Source: Acinonyx jubatus (taxonomy: Eukaryota; Chordata; Mammalia; Carnivora; Felidae). Taken from it: a DNA stretch of 64,000 nt. A model generated the notes under the pieces. That model did not search any database, was not told the DNA's origin, and was given only the letters and a program-made list of their open reading frames with translations. Shown here in pieces: positions 1 through 11,129 of the stretch; position 1 is the first letter of the stretch; the number at the start of each line of letters is the position of its first letter. The DNA is taken from the NCBI RefSeq assembly GCF_027475565.1, contig NC_069390.1, positions 79,969,180 to 80,033,179 on the forward strand, read 5' to 3'. The position numbers were made by a program, and so were the translations under genes.

Positions 1-185
1 TCAAACAAACATAAAAATTTTGATCTGTACATATAATATTTCCTCAAAATATACAAAATAAAAATCAATAGTTTTAGAAGAAAAAATATGTGAATCTAAT
101 ATCATAGAATAATTTAACATATCTCCCTTGTATTCCAGAACTTAAAGGAAAATTTACGGCTCTAAGTACTTACATTAGCAAAGTA

Positions 186-400
186 GAGGTGTCCCTGGGT
201 GACTCAGTCAGTTAAGCAACCGACTGTTGATTTCGGCTCAGGTCATGATCTCATGGGATTGAGCCCTACATCTTCAGGCTCCATGCTGAGAATGTAAAGA
301 GCCTGTTTGGGATTCCCTCTCTCCTCTCTCTATCTCTCCCCTGCACATGCACTGTCTCTCTCTCTCAAAATAAATGAACTTAAAAAAAAAAAAAAAAAAG
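186..400 (+). mobile_element. tRNA-derived SINE (SINEC type)
   Basis: The head 'ccctgggtgactcagtcagttaagc' resembles the tRNA-Lys-derived part. It is followed by the 'ggctcaggtcatgatctcatggg' B-box region, a CT-rich body and a 19-base A tail at about 381-399. It sits inside the old L1 ORF2 fragment. No clean target duplication was found, and divergence from the felid consensus suggests an older SINEC subfamily. Confidence 0.85.
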
Positions 401-1199
401 GAAAGTGAAACTTGAAATTAAAGACCTAAGCATCTATCTAAAGAAGTTAGGAAAGGAACATGAAACTAAACAGAGAGTAAAGATGGTAATAATAAAAGCA
501 AAAATTAATTAAATTACAAACCAATATCAAGCACAATTGGAAATGGACAAATCCAAACATTGGTCCTTTAAAAGACTACAAAAAGAGTCCTACATCTCTA
601 GTGATCTAGAACATGAAAGCAGATATAAAAAAATAAGAGGAAAAAATGGAAACATAAGCACAGATTCTGCAGACGAATTGAAAAGGTAATAAAACAATGT
701 GAGGAATAATTGAATGTCAACAAAGTTGAATGCTTACATAAAATGAATAAATAAAACTAACTTAAACTAACTGAAAGAATTGGAAAATACAAATAGTCTA
801 CTATTATATGAATAGTTAAAAACATTTACATACACACACTCAACATACAGTCCTAGATGTTTTTACTGGAAAGTTCTACCCAAGAATAAATGATTCCAAT
901 CTTACACAACTATTTCATAGTGTAGAAAAGAGACAAAGTAATCTTACTAACTAAATCTAACAAGGGGAGTTTGTGAAGTAAGAATACAAACCAAGCACTC
1001 TCATGAGTATGGATATAAAAGTTCTAAACAAAACATTTGCAAATAGAAAACAGCAGAATTTTTAAAAAGATACTGTGTAACCAAGTTGATCTTCACATAG
1101 CAAACCAAGTTGGTTTAACATGGGAGAACCAAACATGGTAATATAATTTACCACATTAATGATTAAACAAGAAAAATGATTAAGTTATCTCAATAGAAC

Positions 1200-1444
1200 A
1201 GAAAAACATTTGGGGCGCTTGGGTGGCTCAGTGGGTTAAGCTTCGAACTTCAACTCAGGTCATGGTTTGTGACTTTGAGCCCCCTGTCAGGCTCTGTGCT
1301 GTCAGCTCAGAGCCTGGAGCTTGCTTTGGATTCTGTGTCTCCCTCTCTCTCTGCCCCTCCCCCACTCATGCTTTGTCTCTCTCTGTCTCTCAAAAAATTA
1401 ATAAATGTTAAAGAAAAATTAAAAAAAAGAATAGAAAAACATTT
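1200..1444 (+). mobile_element. SINEC_Fc-type SINE with 12-bp TSD
   Basis: The body at 1212-1432 has the complete layout: tRNA-like head, GC-rich middle ending 'cagagcctggagc', CT-rich segment and A-rich tail. The target duplication agaaaaacattt occurs at 1200-1211 and 1433-1444. It interrupts the L1 ORF2 fragment, so it is younger than that L1. Short open frames across it are artefacts of the CT-rich body. Confidence 0.93.
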
Positions 1445-1944
1445 GATCAAATACATTTGTTTATGTTTTTAAAAAAATCTCTTAGTGTCTATGGGGGGAT
1501 AAAAGAAACTTCTTAGACCTCTAAAGGTATCTTTAAATAGATGATGATACATCAATAGATGGTTAGATAGACAAACTTAGAATAGCAAAATATTAGAAGC
1601 ATTATTCCCTTTGAGAGTGAAAAATAGATAAGAGTTCTGCTATAGCATTCCTTGCCAGCACAGAAAGACAAGAAAATTGAGAAGTAAAAACAAAACTTTT
1701 ATTTTTGGTAAAATATCTAATTGTATGCATAGAAATTCCAAAATAATCTATAGAAAAACTATTTGAATTATTTAGAGAGCTTAAATAAATTTTTAAATAC
1801 AAAACAAAACAGAAATAAATTTGCATTTCTATACACCAAAATAAAGAGTGAGAAATTGACAATGGCATCAAGGAATTACTTCTGAACAGGAGGCCTTGGA
1901 ATTATTTTAGGAGGGAGAAATAGCATGCTTTTAGGATTAGTAAT

Positions 1945-3147
1945 GTTTTTTTTTATTATTTTGATTTTGATTTTGATTTAACTTTATCTTTTATTTTTAA
2001 AAATTTACATCCAAATTAGTTAGTATATAGTGAAGCAATGATTTCAGTAGATTCCTTAATGCCCCTTACCCATTTAGCCCATTCCCCCTCCCACAACCCT
2101 TCCAACAACCCTCAGTTTGTTCTCCATATTTATGAGTCTCTTTTGTTTTGTCCCCCTCCCTGTTTTTATATTATTTTTGTTTCCCTTCCCTTATGTCCAT
2201 CTGTTTTGTCTCTTAAAGTCCTTATATGAGTGAAGTCATATGATTTTTGTCTTTCTCTGACTGACTAATTTCACTTAGCATAATACCCTCCAGTTCCATC
2301 CACATAGTTGCAAATGGCAAGATTTCATTCTTTTGATTGCTGAGTAATACTCCACTGTATGTATATATACCACATTTTGTTTATCCATTCATCCCTTGAT
2401 GGACATTTGGGCTCTTTCCATACTTTGGCTATTGTTGATAGTGCTGCTATAAACATGGGGGTGCATGTGTCCCTTCAAAACAGCACACCTGTATCCCATG
2501 GATAAATGCCTAGTAGTGGAATTGCTGAGTCATAGGGTAGTTCTAGTTTTAGTTTTTTGAGAAACCTCCATACTGTTTTCCAGAGTGGCTGCACCAGCTT
2601 ACATTCCCACCAACAATGCAAAAGAGATCCTCTTTCTCCGCATCCTCGCCAACATCTGTTGTTGCCTGAGTTGTTAATGTTAGCCATTCTGACAGGTGTA
2701 AGGTTATATCTAATTGTGGTTTTGATTTGTATTTTCCTGATGATGAGTGATGTGGAGCATTTTTTCATGTGTCGGTTGGCCATCTGGATGTCTTCTTTGG
2801 AGAAGTGTCTATTCATGTCTTTTGCCCATTTCTTCACTGGATTATTTGTTTTTGGGTGTTGAATTTGAGAAGTTCTTTGTAGATTTTGGATACTAACCCT
2901 TTATCTGATATGTCATTTGCAAATACCTTCTCCCATTCTGTTGGTTGCCTTTTAGTTTTGTTGATTGTTTCCTTCCCTGTGCCTGTGCTGAAGCTTTTTA
3001 TTTTGATGAGGTCCCAGTAGTTCATTTTTGTTTTTGTTTCCCTTGCCTCCGGACATGTGTTGAGTAACAAATTGCCACGGGCAAGATCAAAGAGGTTTTT
3101 TCCTGCTTTCTCCTCAAGGATTTTGATGGCTTCCTGTCTTACCAATT
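1945..3147 (-). mobile_element. 5'-truncated carnivoran L1, 3' end (antisense)
   Basis: Read on the minus strand this is the last third of L1 ORF2 plus the 3' UTR. The T-rich start at 1949-2000 is the poly(A) tail of the inverted element. Sequence at 2040-2470 is the 3' UTR and ORF2 end, and 2475-3145 encodes the ORF2 C-terminal region. The 5' truncation lies at about 3147, where similarity stops abruptly. Truncation of this kind is normal for target-primed reverse transcription. Confidence 0.88.
2475..3145 (-). pseudogene. L1 ORF2 C-terminal remnant
   Basis: Two overlapping open stretches cover the C-terminal part of the L1 endonuclease/reverse transcriptase polyprotein. The upstream one (3145-2834) contains KILEEKAGKNLF and WDLIKIKSF. 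The downstream one (2837-2475) contains WAKDMNRHFSKEDIQMANRH and the Cys-rich block around NNRCWRGCGERGSLLHCWWECK, followed by LVQPLWKTVWRFLKKL and LLGIYPWDTG. The frame shifts between them near 2834. The endonuclease and polymerase domains are absent, so no functional product is possible. Confidence 0.88.
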
Positions 3148-3816
3148 TAAAAAACTATATTTAGTTAAATTATATAGCTGAATTTATTTGAATTAATAAT
3201 GAATAACTTTTCCTAAATTATATTTCACACAAGGCCTATATTCTAAAAGTTATTTATCTATTTCCCCTTTTCTGATGCCAGAAGAGCAACCTTCCTTAAA
3301 TTCCATACAAAGCAATTACAGAGACAAATGGCTTGCATTTGGGATTTTTTGCATTCTCCATCATTGCACCCAGGCAGTGTCATTGGATTGAGAGAACTAA
3401 TAATAATAATGAGTAATAATACCAATAAACATCCATTGTGTACCAAGGTGTATTACTTAGTAATGTAGAGAAAGAAAAATTCTTACTTTACCCTTTGAGG
3501 TCTTCCATCTGGACTAAGTTAAATTTACATAAAACAGGTTAATGAGAAGAAAAAAACCAAAGTTTTATTATGTGCATACAGAGAGCCACTAATGAAATTA
3601 ATACCTAAAGAAATGGCCAAGGCAGGCAATTTTTATACATTTTAGACAGAGAAGAAATTTGTGAGGAATTGACAGGATACGAGAACGAGATGTTCCAGAG
3701 TTTTAATTAATAAGGAATTCTAAGTGGAATTTAGGCTAAAGTAGTAGACTAGAAAAAAAATAACAAGGTTTGTTTCTACAGCTTTCTCAGTTTAAAGTTC
3801 TTATCTCTGGTGACAG
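3148..3816. other. Unassigned AT-rich sequence
   Basis: I see no gene and cannot place it in a repeat family. Sequence from about 3480 and the matching block after the SINE (4049-4200) could be one old LTR-like element, but I could not identify it. Confidence 0.4.
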
Positions 3817-4048
3817 GATGTCTTTTTACTTCTTTTTTTTTTAATGTTTATTTTTGAGAGGGAAGAGGGGCAGAGAGTCAGGGAGACTCTCTGACAAAGA
3901 ACCTGAAGTAGGCTCCATGCTGTGAGCTGTCAAGGCAGAGCCTGACACAGGGTTGGAACTCAAGAACTGTGGGATCATATGACCTAAGCTGAAGTCAGAC
4001 CCTTAACTTACTGAGCCACCCAGACACCTCTGATATCTTTTTACTTCT
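3817..4048 (-). mobile_element. SINEC-type SINE (antisense) with imperfect 17-bp TSD
   Basis: The T-run and 'aatgtttatttttgagag' at 3834-3860 are the inverted tail. The inverted head 'ctgagccacccagacacc' ends near 4029. Direct repeats gatgtctttttacttct (3817-3833) and gatatctttttacttct (4032-4048) flank it with one mismatch. Confidence 0.92.
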
Positions 4049-4654
4049 TAATATAAGGACGTGTTATTCATACGGGAAATTTATTTCCTGTTTTCAGGGG
4101 ACAGAGGAGAATCTGAAGGTCCTTACACCAGCTGTTTCTCTAGTAACTTTTATTTAAAACAATTAATATGCTAAAGTGGCACATTTTGGGGTGAACTGCC
4201 CTTGGCCCCTACAGTACTTTATAGATGTTATTTATTTTAAAGGTATTTTCAGCATACTGTGGGATGTGTGTGTGCCTGTGCATACAAGTGAGTAGAAATG
4301 GAATAAGGGCAGACAGTGTGAAAAGGTTTGCCTATAAATTTGATTATGGTATTTTTCTAGAAAAATATGTAGAATATTTGTGCTTTATCTATAATTTTGT
4401 TTTCTGTACTTCTGTTTTTTCTGTTGGAATGCATCGTTTTATATATGCATATTTTGAGGGTTTTCTTTTTTAACATCTATTATAAGATACTGGTTGACAT
4501 ATACTTTAAAACTGACTAAACAAAGAACATGAAGAAAGTTGAAATAATATTTAAGAAATTTGGGGCCTCTCATTTCATTATAGTTATTGCTAAATAAATA
4601 AAATATAAAGGAATTGCTTGTTTATTTGTAAAATGATTGGTTGGGCCCCAATTA
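4049..4654. other. Unassigned sequence
   Basis: AT-rich sequence with no recognisable gene. The open frame at 4225-4473 (82 codons) has no family resemblance and is within chance expectation. Confidence 0.45.
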
Positions 4655-5735
4655 TTTTTTAATTATATTAATTAAGTAATTAATTAAATTTTAATTTACA
4701 TACATGTTAGTTAGCATATAGTGCAATAATGATTTCAAAAGTAGATTCCAGTGATTCATCCCCTATGTAAAACACCCAGTGTTTATCCCAACAAGTAGCT
4801 TCCTTAATGCCCCTTACCCGAAATGGTAAATGGCCCATCTCCTACCCACAGCCCATGCAGCACCCCTCAGTTTGTTCTCTGTATTCTTATGTTTTGTCCC
4901 CTTTCTTCTTTTTATATTATTTTTGCTTCCCTTACCTATGTTCATCTGTCTTGTATCTTAAATTCCTTATATAAGTGAAGTCATATGATATTTGTCTTTC
5001 TCTAACTGACTTATTTCACGTAGTATAATATCCTCTAGTTCTATCCATGTAGATGTAAATGGCAAAATTTCATTCTTTTTGATAAACATATATATATATA
5101 TATGAGTATCTATATCTTTATATCTATATCGATATAGATGATATAGATATCTATATAGATATAGATATAGATAGATATATCACATCTTCTTTATCCATAC
5201 ATCCATCATTGGACATTTGGGCTCTTTCCAGACTTTGGCTATTATCAATAACGCTGCTATAAACATTGGAATGCATATACCATTTTGAAACAACACACCT
5301 GTATCCCTTGGATAAATACCTAGTAGTGCAATTTCTGGGTCATAGGGTAGTTCTATTTTTAATTTTTTGAGGAACCTATATATTGTTTTCCAGAGTGGCT
5401 GCACCAGTTTGCCTTCCCACCAGCAGTGCAAAAGAGATCCTCTTTCTCCATATCCTCAAAAACATCTGTTGTTGCCTGAGTTGTTAATTTTAGCCATTCT
5501 GACTTGTGTGAGATGGTATCTCATTGTGATTTTGATTTGTATTTCCCTGATGATGAGTGATGTTGAGCATTTTTTCACGTGTCTGTTAGCCATCTGGATG
5601 TCTTCTTTGGAAAAGTGTCTATTCATGTCTTTTGGCCATTTTTTCCCTGGATTATTTGTTTTTTTGGTGTTGAGTTTGAAAAGTTCTTTATAGATTTTGG
5701 ACAGTAACCCTTTATATAGTATGTAGGACCCCATT
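4655..5735 (-). mobile_element. 5'-truncated carnivoran L1, 3' end (antisense), second copy
   Basis: Same part of L1 as the copy at 1945-3147 and same orientation. A T-rich inverted tail (about 4655-4700) is followed by 3' UTR with 'cagtgattcatcccctat' and 'cacccagtgtttatcccaa'. Antisense ORF2 C-terminus follows, with minus-strand peptides FSKEDIQMANRHVKKCSTSL, HCWWEGKLVQPLWKT and LLGIYPRDTG. Frameshifts separate the open pieces. An AT microsatellite interrupts it at about 5086-5180. Confidence 0.87.
5086..5180. repeat. (TA)n/(TATC)n-rich microsatellite with perfect palindromes
   Basis: The tract of TA, TATC and TAGATA units lies inside the L1 copy. An 18-bp perfect palindrome atctatatcgatatagat sits at 5122-5139, and a 16-bp one, atatagatatctatat, at 5141-5156. 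It occupies the site where the first L1 copy has only a short 'tgtatgtatatatacc'. Confidence 0.9.
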
Positions 5736-5947
5736 TTTTTATATTTATTATTTGTTGATATCATTATTGAAATTTAAAAACTAAATAGAAGTTAACATCA
5801 CTGTTTACTAGTTGTATGATTTGAGCAATAATAATAACAATAATCAATAACATTTTTTGCAGGTTTACAACAGACAAGGAATGTCTGAATTATATGTATT
5901 AGCTCATTCACTCCCACAAGGTTGGTTTTTGAGTCATTGTCATTTTA

Positions 5948-5978
5948 CAAAAAAAAGAAAAAAAAAGAAAGAAAGAAA

Positions 5979-6014
<36 letters not shown>

Positions 6015-6036
6015 AAAAGAAAGGAAGAAAGAAAGA
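5948..6036 (+). repeat. (AAAG)n microsatellite
   Basis: An interrupted AAAG tract of about 85 bp. Overlapping open frames on both strands (Lys/Arg-rich on plus, Phe/Leu/Ser-rich on minus) are translations of the repeat, not genes. Confidence 0.95.
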
Positions 6037-6164
6037 ATTCAAACTAGGGACCTGTGAAATAATTTTATGAGCATGTAATAAAGGGTGGTGGCAGTTTTTA
6101 CATTTTAGAAATCCAGCCATAGTTTATGCTCTTAAACATGTAATAAAGAAATGCTGCGTCTCCT

Positions 6165-6330
6165 GTTCAAAGTTTGCCTATCTTTCTGAGCTTCAATTTC
6201 CTAAACTGTAAGGTGAGACCAGTGATAACTAACTCAGAGGATTTTTGTGAGACATTAAGTTTTTGCATATTGTCTTATGTAGTGTCTAGCACATGGGAAA
6301 GCTCAGTAAATATCAACCATCTGCCTTACT
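6165..6330 (+). mobile_element. MIR fragment
   Basis: The pattern 'ctgagcttcaatttcctaaactgtaa' followed by 'tgtctagcacatgg...gctcagtaaatatc' matches the MIR core and 3' end (family knowledge). Divergence is heavy. Confidence 0.65.
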
Positions 6331-6569
6331 AGCAATATCATTAAAGACAGCAATAGTTACTATGTTAAAGGAGGCCAATTATCATCCTCAACTGCTGAGA
6401 GAGGGTGAATCCTTGCCTTTTTACATTTGAATTTCACTTTTTAAAAGAGGTAAAATTGGACTTATTTATTTTGTCCTTAATCATCTATTATTTACTTATA
6501 TTCTGTGCACTGCCCTAGTTATTAGTCATTTTATACCACAGAGGTAAAATCCGTTGAAATGTTCAAAGT

Positions 6570-7290
6570 AGTTTTATCTCTCTAGCTATCCACATAATCC
6601 ACACTATGTTCTCTAGCTTATCCTCTCTAATAGCCTCCAAACTGGTCTCTTTTTGTCTAGTCTTGAACCCATATAACATTCTCTATCTAGACAGAATTTA
6701 AATGAAAACCAGAATTTTCATTTAAAATAGAACTTGAATCATGCCAGTTTACTTTTTGAAACTTTCCATTGGGTCCCTCCTTTATTTAGAATAAAATTAA
6801 AACTTCATACCATGACACATGAGATCCTATATGAGCTGCTGCTTCTTCATTATTTTTCGTCATCTCATTACTCATCTCATTTCATTAATCCTAGTCCTGA
6901 AGGTCCAGCCCCACCATCCTACTTCCTATTGTGTGTACAGAATAGATGCATCCCTGTTTCAGGGCAATCTACCTCTTATTTCCTCAGCTTGAAACACTAT
7001 TGCTGCAGTATTATCTTCTAAATATCTAGGTCTTGGGTCAAATGTTGCCTTCTTAGAGGCATTCTTGACTTTCTAGTAATAGAACACCCACCCCAATTTT
7101 CCTTCTCACATCACTTCATCTTATGTTCTTATCACATTTGGATATGTTATTTGTTTGCTCATTCATTATTTGTTTCTTTCACTAGAATATAATTGCTGTG
7201 AGTCAGGGACCTTGCTTGTCTTTTATTCAGTAACTCCAGAGCCTAGAATGGTGCTCTGCATGTTGTAGAAACTAATAAATACTTACAAAT
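6570..7290 (+). mobile_element. L2 (LINE-2) 3' end, about 0.7 kb
   Basis: Sense-strand L2 ORF2 C-terminus and 3' UTR. Sequence near 6628-6660 ('tagcctccaaactggtctc') matches the L2 coding end. From 7020, 'tcttgggtcaaatgttgcc' and 'agaggcattcttgac' match the 'caaatgtcacctcc...aggccttccctgac' region. 7199-7280 gives 'gagtcagggaccttg...gcctagaatggtgc...taataaatact', the L2 terminus. The open frame at 6734-7021 lies within it and is not intact. Confidence 0.75.
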
Positions 7291-7334
7291 GAATTTATTG
7301 GTACAACACCTGTGCCCAAATCCTCTGCAGCTCA

Positions 7335-7475
7335 TTTGCCTTTTATGTCCCCATGACTCAGTCTCCCAAATGTGAGTGAAGATGATAATAGTTCAAACTG
7401 ATTTTTAAAGGATATTATCAGGATTAGAGGAGAAAGCATCATATAGCACTCTGACACTCTTTGAAGGAAGATGTT
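7335..7475 (+). mobile_element. MIR fragment
   Basis: 'atgactcagtctcccaaatgtgagtgaagatgataatag' and 'tatcaggattagagga...agcact' follow the MIR order (cctcagtttcc...ataataatag...gaggattaaat). It directly follows the L2 end. Confidence 0.55.
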
Positions 7476-7553
7476 ATTATAAGGGAAGTGATCATATTAT
7501 GACTACTCTTGTATTATTCTCATAAAGATCTGAGGCTTCTCTCTTATATAATT

Positions 7554-7746
7554 AAAATAGCATCGACTCTTAAAAACTGAGAACAAACTGATGGTTGATG
7601 GGAGTGGCAGGGAAGGGAGGGTGGGTGATGGGTATTGTGGAGGGCACCTGTTGGGATGAGCACTGGGTATTGTATGGAAAGCAATTTGACAATAAATTTC
7701 ATATTAAAATAAATAAATAAAATAAATTAAAATAAAATAGCATCGA
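7554..7746 (+). mobile_element. Minimal L1 3' stub with perfect 13-bp TSD
   Basis: Only the last ~165 bp of an L1 3' UTR is present: 'gagaacaaactga...', 'ttgggatgagcactgggta', 'caatttgacaataaatttc', then an A-rich tail. It is flanked by aaaatagcatcga at 7554-7566 and 7734-7746, confirming an independent, severely 5'-truncated insertion. Confidence 0.93.
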
Positions 7747-9125
7747 ATTGAATGGAAAGTCATAAGAAGAGGAAGGGTCAATTCCCTTTGTTTATTTAAG
7801 AAAATTAACCAACTGAAGTTGGAGTTCCAAGATAGCTTCTTTAATGCTACTTTAAACTCTGACTCTCTGGTCAACCCAGTTTGCAGGTCAGTCACTAAAT
7901 TAAAAGTAGCAGCTGTGAGGTGTGAGCTTCCTCATCTCTACCTCATTTACCCAGTGAAGCATCTGCAAAGCCTCTGTGGGTGGTTTAAATGCTAATACTT
8001 AGAAAAGCAGTCTTGGAAGCAAATACCCAGCTGTATTTAAGGCCTGCATTTTCCTAGTGAATGTGTCTCTAGGGGTGTACCTTTCCGGTGCCCAGACTTT
8101 TAAGCACCATCCATATTAAGCACAAATCAGAACACTTTTCACAAACCACTTAATGCTGTTTAAAACCCACAAGTAAATCATTTTAACTAAACCCTTTGAT
8201 ATAGCTTTGCTCTCCAAATTGTCCCTGTCTGGTTTTAAACACTATTATAAAATTGTTTTAAAAATTTAGAGGGTGGCACACCACATTAGTGCTGTTCTAT
8301 CTGTATAAATAATGTGTGTGCAGTAGGACTGTGTTCTTCCCTCATACTGAGATTCAGACTTAAAATTTTATGTGATTGTCCTCTTTGCATGTATGGGTGT
8401 TCTGGGAGGAGAGAACAGGGGGGTCGGTATGTACACAAGCACCTGTGCATAACACTTTAATGCAATGCAGTGATTTCCAACTTCCTTTCTCTTGGTTAGA
8501 GGCCCAGATATTTAAAATGAATTAAACACGATGTGCTTTTTAACATATAGGTTGGAAGTGGCATTATTTCTGGTTTTCTCAGGACCCCCACTCACCCTGG
8601 TTTCTTCCAGCATGCAGAGTTCTTGGGGTACACAGTTATGTTTGAATGAAAAAAAGGTAATTCCTATCCTCCTGCCTCATTGTAGGGGTCATTTATATAA
8701 TGTATATGTATATAGACCTCTTCAGCATTGATATGCAGCATTTCCTCCTTCTTGCACAATGAACATCATTGAGTCCCTGATTAGTCTTACATATTTTGTA
8801 GCACTGCCGGGTTTATCCAAAGCCTGTGATGATTCATTGGGCAAAGGAATGGCCCTTTTCTTCCTCTAGTTCAGACCTCACAGACCTGATTTAGAAACTA
8901 ACAGCCCTATCTTCCCTGAGGTACACTTCAGCCTATAGCTTGTACTTGTTGATTACTTCTGAAAGATGCAAGTTTTTAAATGAACTCCTCTCTTTAATTG
9001 ATGCTTTTTATGAACATAAAAATAATAAAGCAAGTCTGGATTTTGTAGTTCTTTCTGCAGGCTGTGTAACCATAACTTGAGTTTGGGACACAGTCATGAT
9101 CTCATGACCATTACTCAATAATTTC
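7747..9125. other. Unassigned, repeat-poor sequence
   Basis: No gene or repeat family recognised in about 1.4 kb. Open frames are short and on both strands. It is one of the less AT-extreme blocks of the window. Confidence 0.5.
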
Positions 9126-9129
9126 TCCT

Positions 9130-9300
9130 AAAGTGGTGACTGTACATGGCTCTTATTAAGAATATAGAAAAACAGAACACTTCCCCTGGAAATTCTAATG
9201 CAGCAGAACTGGAACAGATCCCCACAATATAAAATTGTTATTAGTACACAGATGATTCTCAAGAGCAGGCAGGTTTAAGAAACAGTTGTTCAGGATTAAC
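9130..9300 (+). mobile_element. Possible MER5/MER20-like hAT fragment
   Basis: 'ttcccctggaaattctaatgc...gatccccac...gatgattctcaagagc...gtttaagaaacag' resembles the middle and end of nonautonomous hAT elements of the MER5 group. Divergence is high and no terminal repeat was verified. Confidence 0.4.
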
Positions 9301-9707
9301 ATTTCCCCTCAAGAGGCATGCATCTTTCAGGGAAAGAAGGAATAAAAGGAAAAAGCAGGTTAGGAACCAGAAAGAGACTGAGTTGGTCAGTTATCCTAGA
9401 TCAGGCAGATTCAGAAACTTTATCAGCTCTGGTCCTTACATCTAACTTTAGTGTGCTCCCACCTTGACTAGAAACTTTCTCCTTTCTCCATTTGTGCATC
9501 TCTTTGTGTGTCTCCTTGCCTCTCCTCCTGATCCCAACAGGATCATTATTCACACTCCACTCTGAATCATGTTGAGCTTAATCCAATCTATCTGCCCCTC
9601 CCACATCCACTGCATAAGTAATTATTTAACTTAAAAGGGCATTTTCAAATCTCATAGCTTTCACTACCTTTGATTTTTGAAGAATCTATTTGTAAACACT
9701 CTAAAAT
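9301..9707. other. Unassigned sequence
   Basis: No gene or repeat recognised. Confidence 0.45.
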
Positions 9708-9918
9708 TTAAATTTAGTTCTGGAGCTTCTGGGTGGCTCAGTCAGTTAGGAGTCCAGCATTGAGAGTGTCTTCTTGATCAGCTCAGGTCATGATCTGATG
9801 GTTCCTGAGTTTGAGCTCCATGTCAGGCTATGTACTGTCAGTTCGGAGCCTGCATGGGATCCTCTCTCTTCCTTTCTGTCCCTCCCCCACTTGCACTCTC
9901 TCTCCCTCTTTCTCAATA

Positions 9919-9957
<39 letters not shown>

Positions 9958-9976
9958 ATCCTTAAATTTAGTTCTG
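9708..9976 (+). mobile_element. SINEC-type SINE with 15-bp TSD and long (AAAT)n tail
   Basis: The body at 9723-9961 starts 'gagcttctgggtggctcagtc' and ends in an (AAAT)n tail of roughly ten units (9918-9959). The duplication ttaaatttagttctg is at 9708-9722 and 9962-9976. An extra ~10 bp in the tRNA-like part ('gagagtgtcttcttgatc') marks a subtype. Confidence 0.93.
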
Positions 9977-10117
9977 TGAAATGTTTAAATCATAAAGTTA
10001 TTCTTCTAACCACTGGAGTAAAGACCAGTGCTGTGCTGGGAAGAGGAAAAGGTGATTCAGTGTCCCCAGTTCCAGCACATCTGTTTTCTAAGTGTTATCT
10101 CTCACTTCCAGCTTCCC

Positions 10118-10242
10118 GCACGACATACACCAAAGAAAGACAGAGGCAGGGACAGAGACAGCGACAGAAAAAAGAGAGAGAGAAGAAGGAAAGAAGTAAG
10201 AGGGGGGGAGGGAAGGAGGGAAGGAGGAAGAAAAGAAGAATG
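10118..10242 (+). repeat. Purine-rich low-complexity tract (GA/GGA)
   Basis: Mixed AAAG, GACAG, GAGA and GGGA units. The two overlapping Lys/Arg/Glu-rich open frames that cross it (9976-10275 and 10028-10420) come from this composition and are not credible genes. Confidence 0.9.
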
Positions 10243-10905
10243 GCAACAAAAAGCATCATTTGGCTTCATGTTTGACAACATACTTTTTATGAAAATTTAT
10301 TGCTCACCTTGCATAAATAGAAACACTAGTGTAAGTCAAGACTTTTATTTGGAAGCCAATATATTTTCTAAATCTCTTTGGGCAAATATGCTTGAAAATA
10401 GTGAAAGTAAGCAAATATAAAACACTTTCATTTGAATGATCTGAATATTTTAGCAATACTGTATTTACCAATTTTGTATTGTAACATGATTTCTCTACTT
10501 TGCTAATTAGATGAAGATATTCCACAAAGAACTAATAGACTAAGAGGGTATAAAATAAAAAGGAAGATTCCAGTATAGAGAATGATATATACTATTAAAT
10601 GTTTCTTTCTAAATTACAAACTGCCTTAGTTTACACTGAGTCTCCGACAAAAACTTAGAATTAAAATTGTTCTTTATTTATTAAGAATTCATAATGTTTT
10701 TGGAACCATCTAGTGCACACCCACATTTAGTTTCCTGCTGTGTAGAATTGCATGACTAAAGGCAACATCATGCACATCTCAGTTGATGTTTATACTATGT
10801 ATGGACATACATCTGTAATGTGCATGGGTTCATTCTGAATAGTTAATTTCAAATTTGTCTTTCTCTTTAAAAAAAAAGCTCATCTTAACTAAGAGGCTCT
10901 ATTTG
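10243..10905. other. Unassigned sequence
   Basis: AT-rich, no gene or repeat recognised. Confidence 0.45.
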
Positions 10906-10909
10906 AAAA

Positions 10910-11075
10910 TTACAGGGCAGGATGATGTTTGAAGTGGTTAAACAGGCTGGCTTCATGGGCATTCCACTTGTGCAACTGCATAGACCATCACACTTAGAAG
11001 CGTTCTGTGCTTGGGTTAGTGTTTTGGTGACAACCAAATTGAAATAATTTTTTTAATTTAAAAATTTATGAGCTT
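10910..11075 (+). mobile_element. Possible ancient interspersed repeat, family not named
   Basis: 'ggctggcttcatgggcattccacttgtgcaactgcatag...cttagaagcg...gtgcttgg' recalls a mammalian-wide repeat with the pattern 'ggcttcgtgggcgtgc...cttgcgcaggg'. I cannot name the family with confidence. Confidence 0.3.
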
Positions 11076-11129
11076 TTGCACATGCAGCTTTTGCTATTGC
11101 CTAATAAATAGACATCTCCTACATATCTC

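Larger units (their letters stand above)
1..1880 (+). mobile_element. Old L1 (L1M-type) ORF2 fragment, interrupted by two SINEs
   Basis: Degenerate LINE-1 ORF2 sequence in sense orientation. The stretch near 137-180 matches the L1 region 'gaggaaatttatagctctaaatgc', and 405-700 continues through the linker before the reverse transcriptase. Positions 1105-1200 match the segment around 'ttggtttaacat...caccacattaat...atctcaatag'. After the second SINE, 1445-1460 resumes as 'catttgatcaaatac', and 1790-1870 matches 'atttgtatttctatacacc...caatagcatcaa'. No frame is open, so it is dead. The colinearity across both SINEs supports one old copy. Subfamily is not resolved and the left end lies outside the window. 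I infer this from remembered L1 consensus. Confidence 0.65.

Noticed and set aside
5857..6120. Basic plus frame and Phe-rich minus frame
   Set aside because: Both are translations of the (AAAG)n microsatellite.
9918..9960. (AAAT)n as an independent microsatellite locus or a CRISPR-like array
   Set aside because: It is the tail of the SINE that ends there. No spacer-repeat organisation exists anywhere in the window.
9976..10420. Two overlapping Lys/Arg-rich frames (99 and 130 codons)
   Set aside because: They are translations of the purine-rich tract at 10118-10242.
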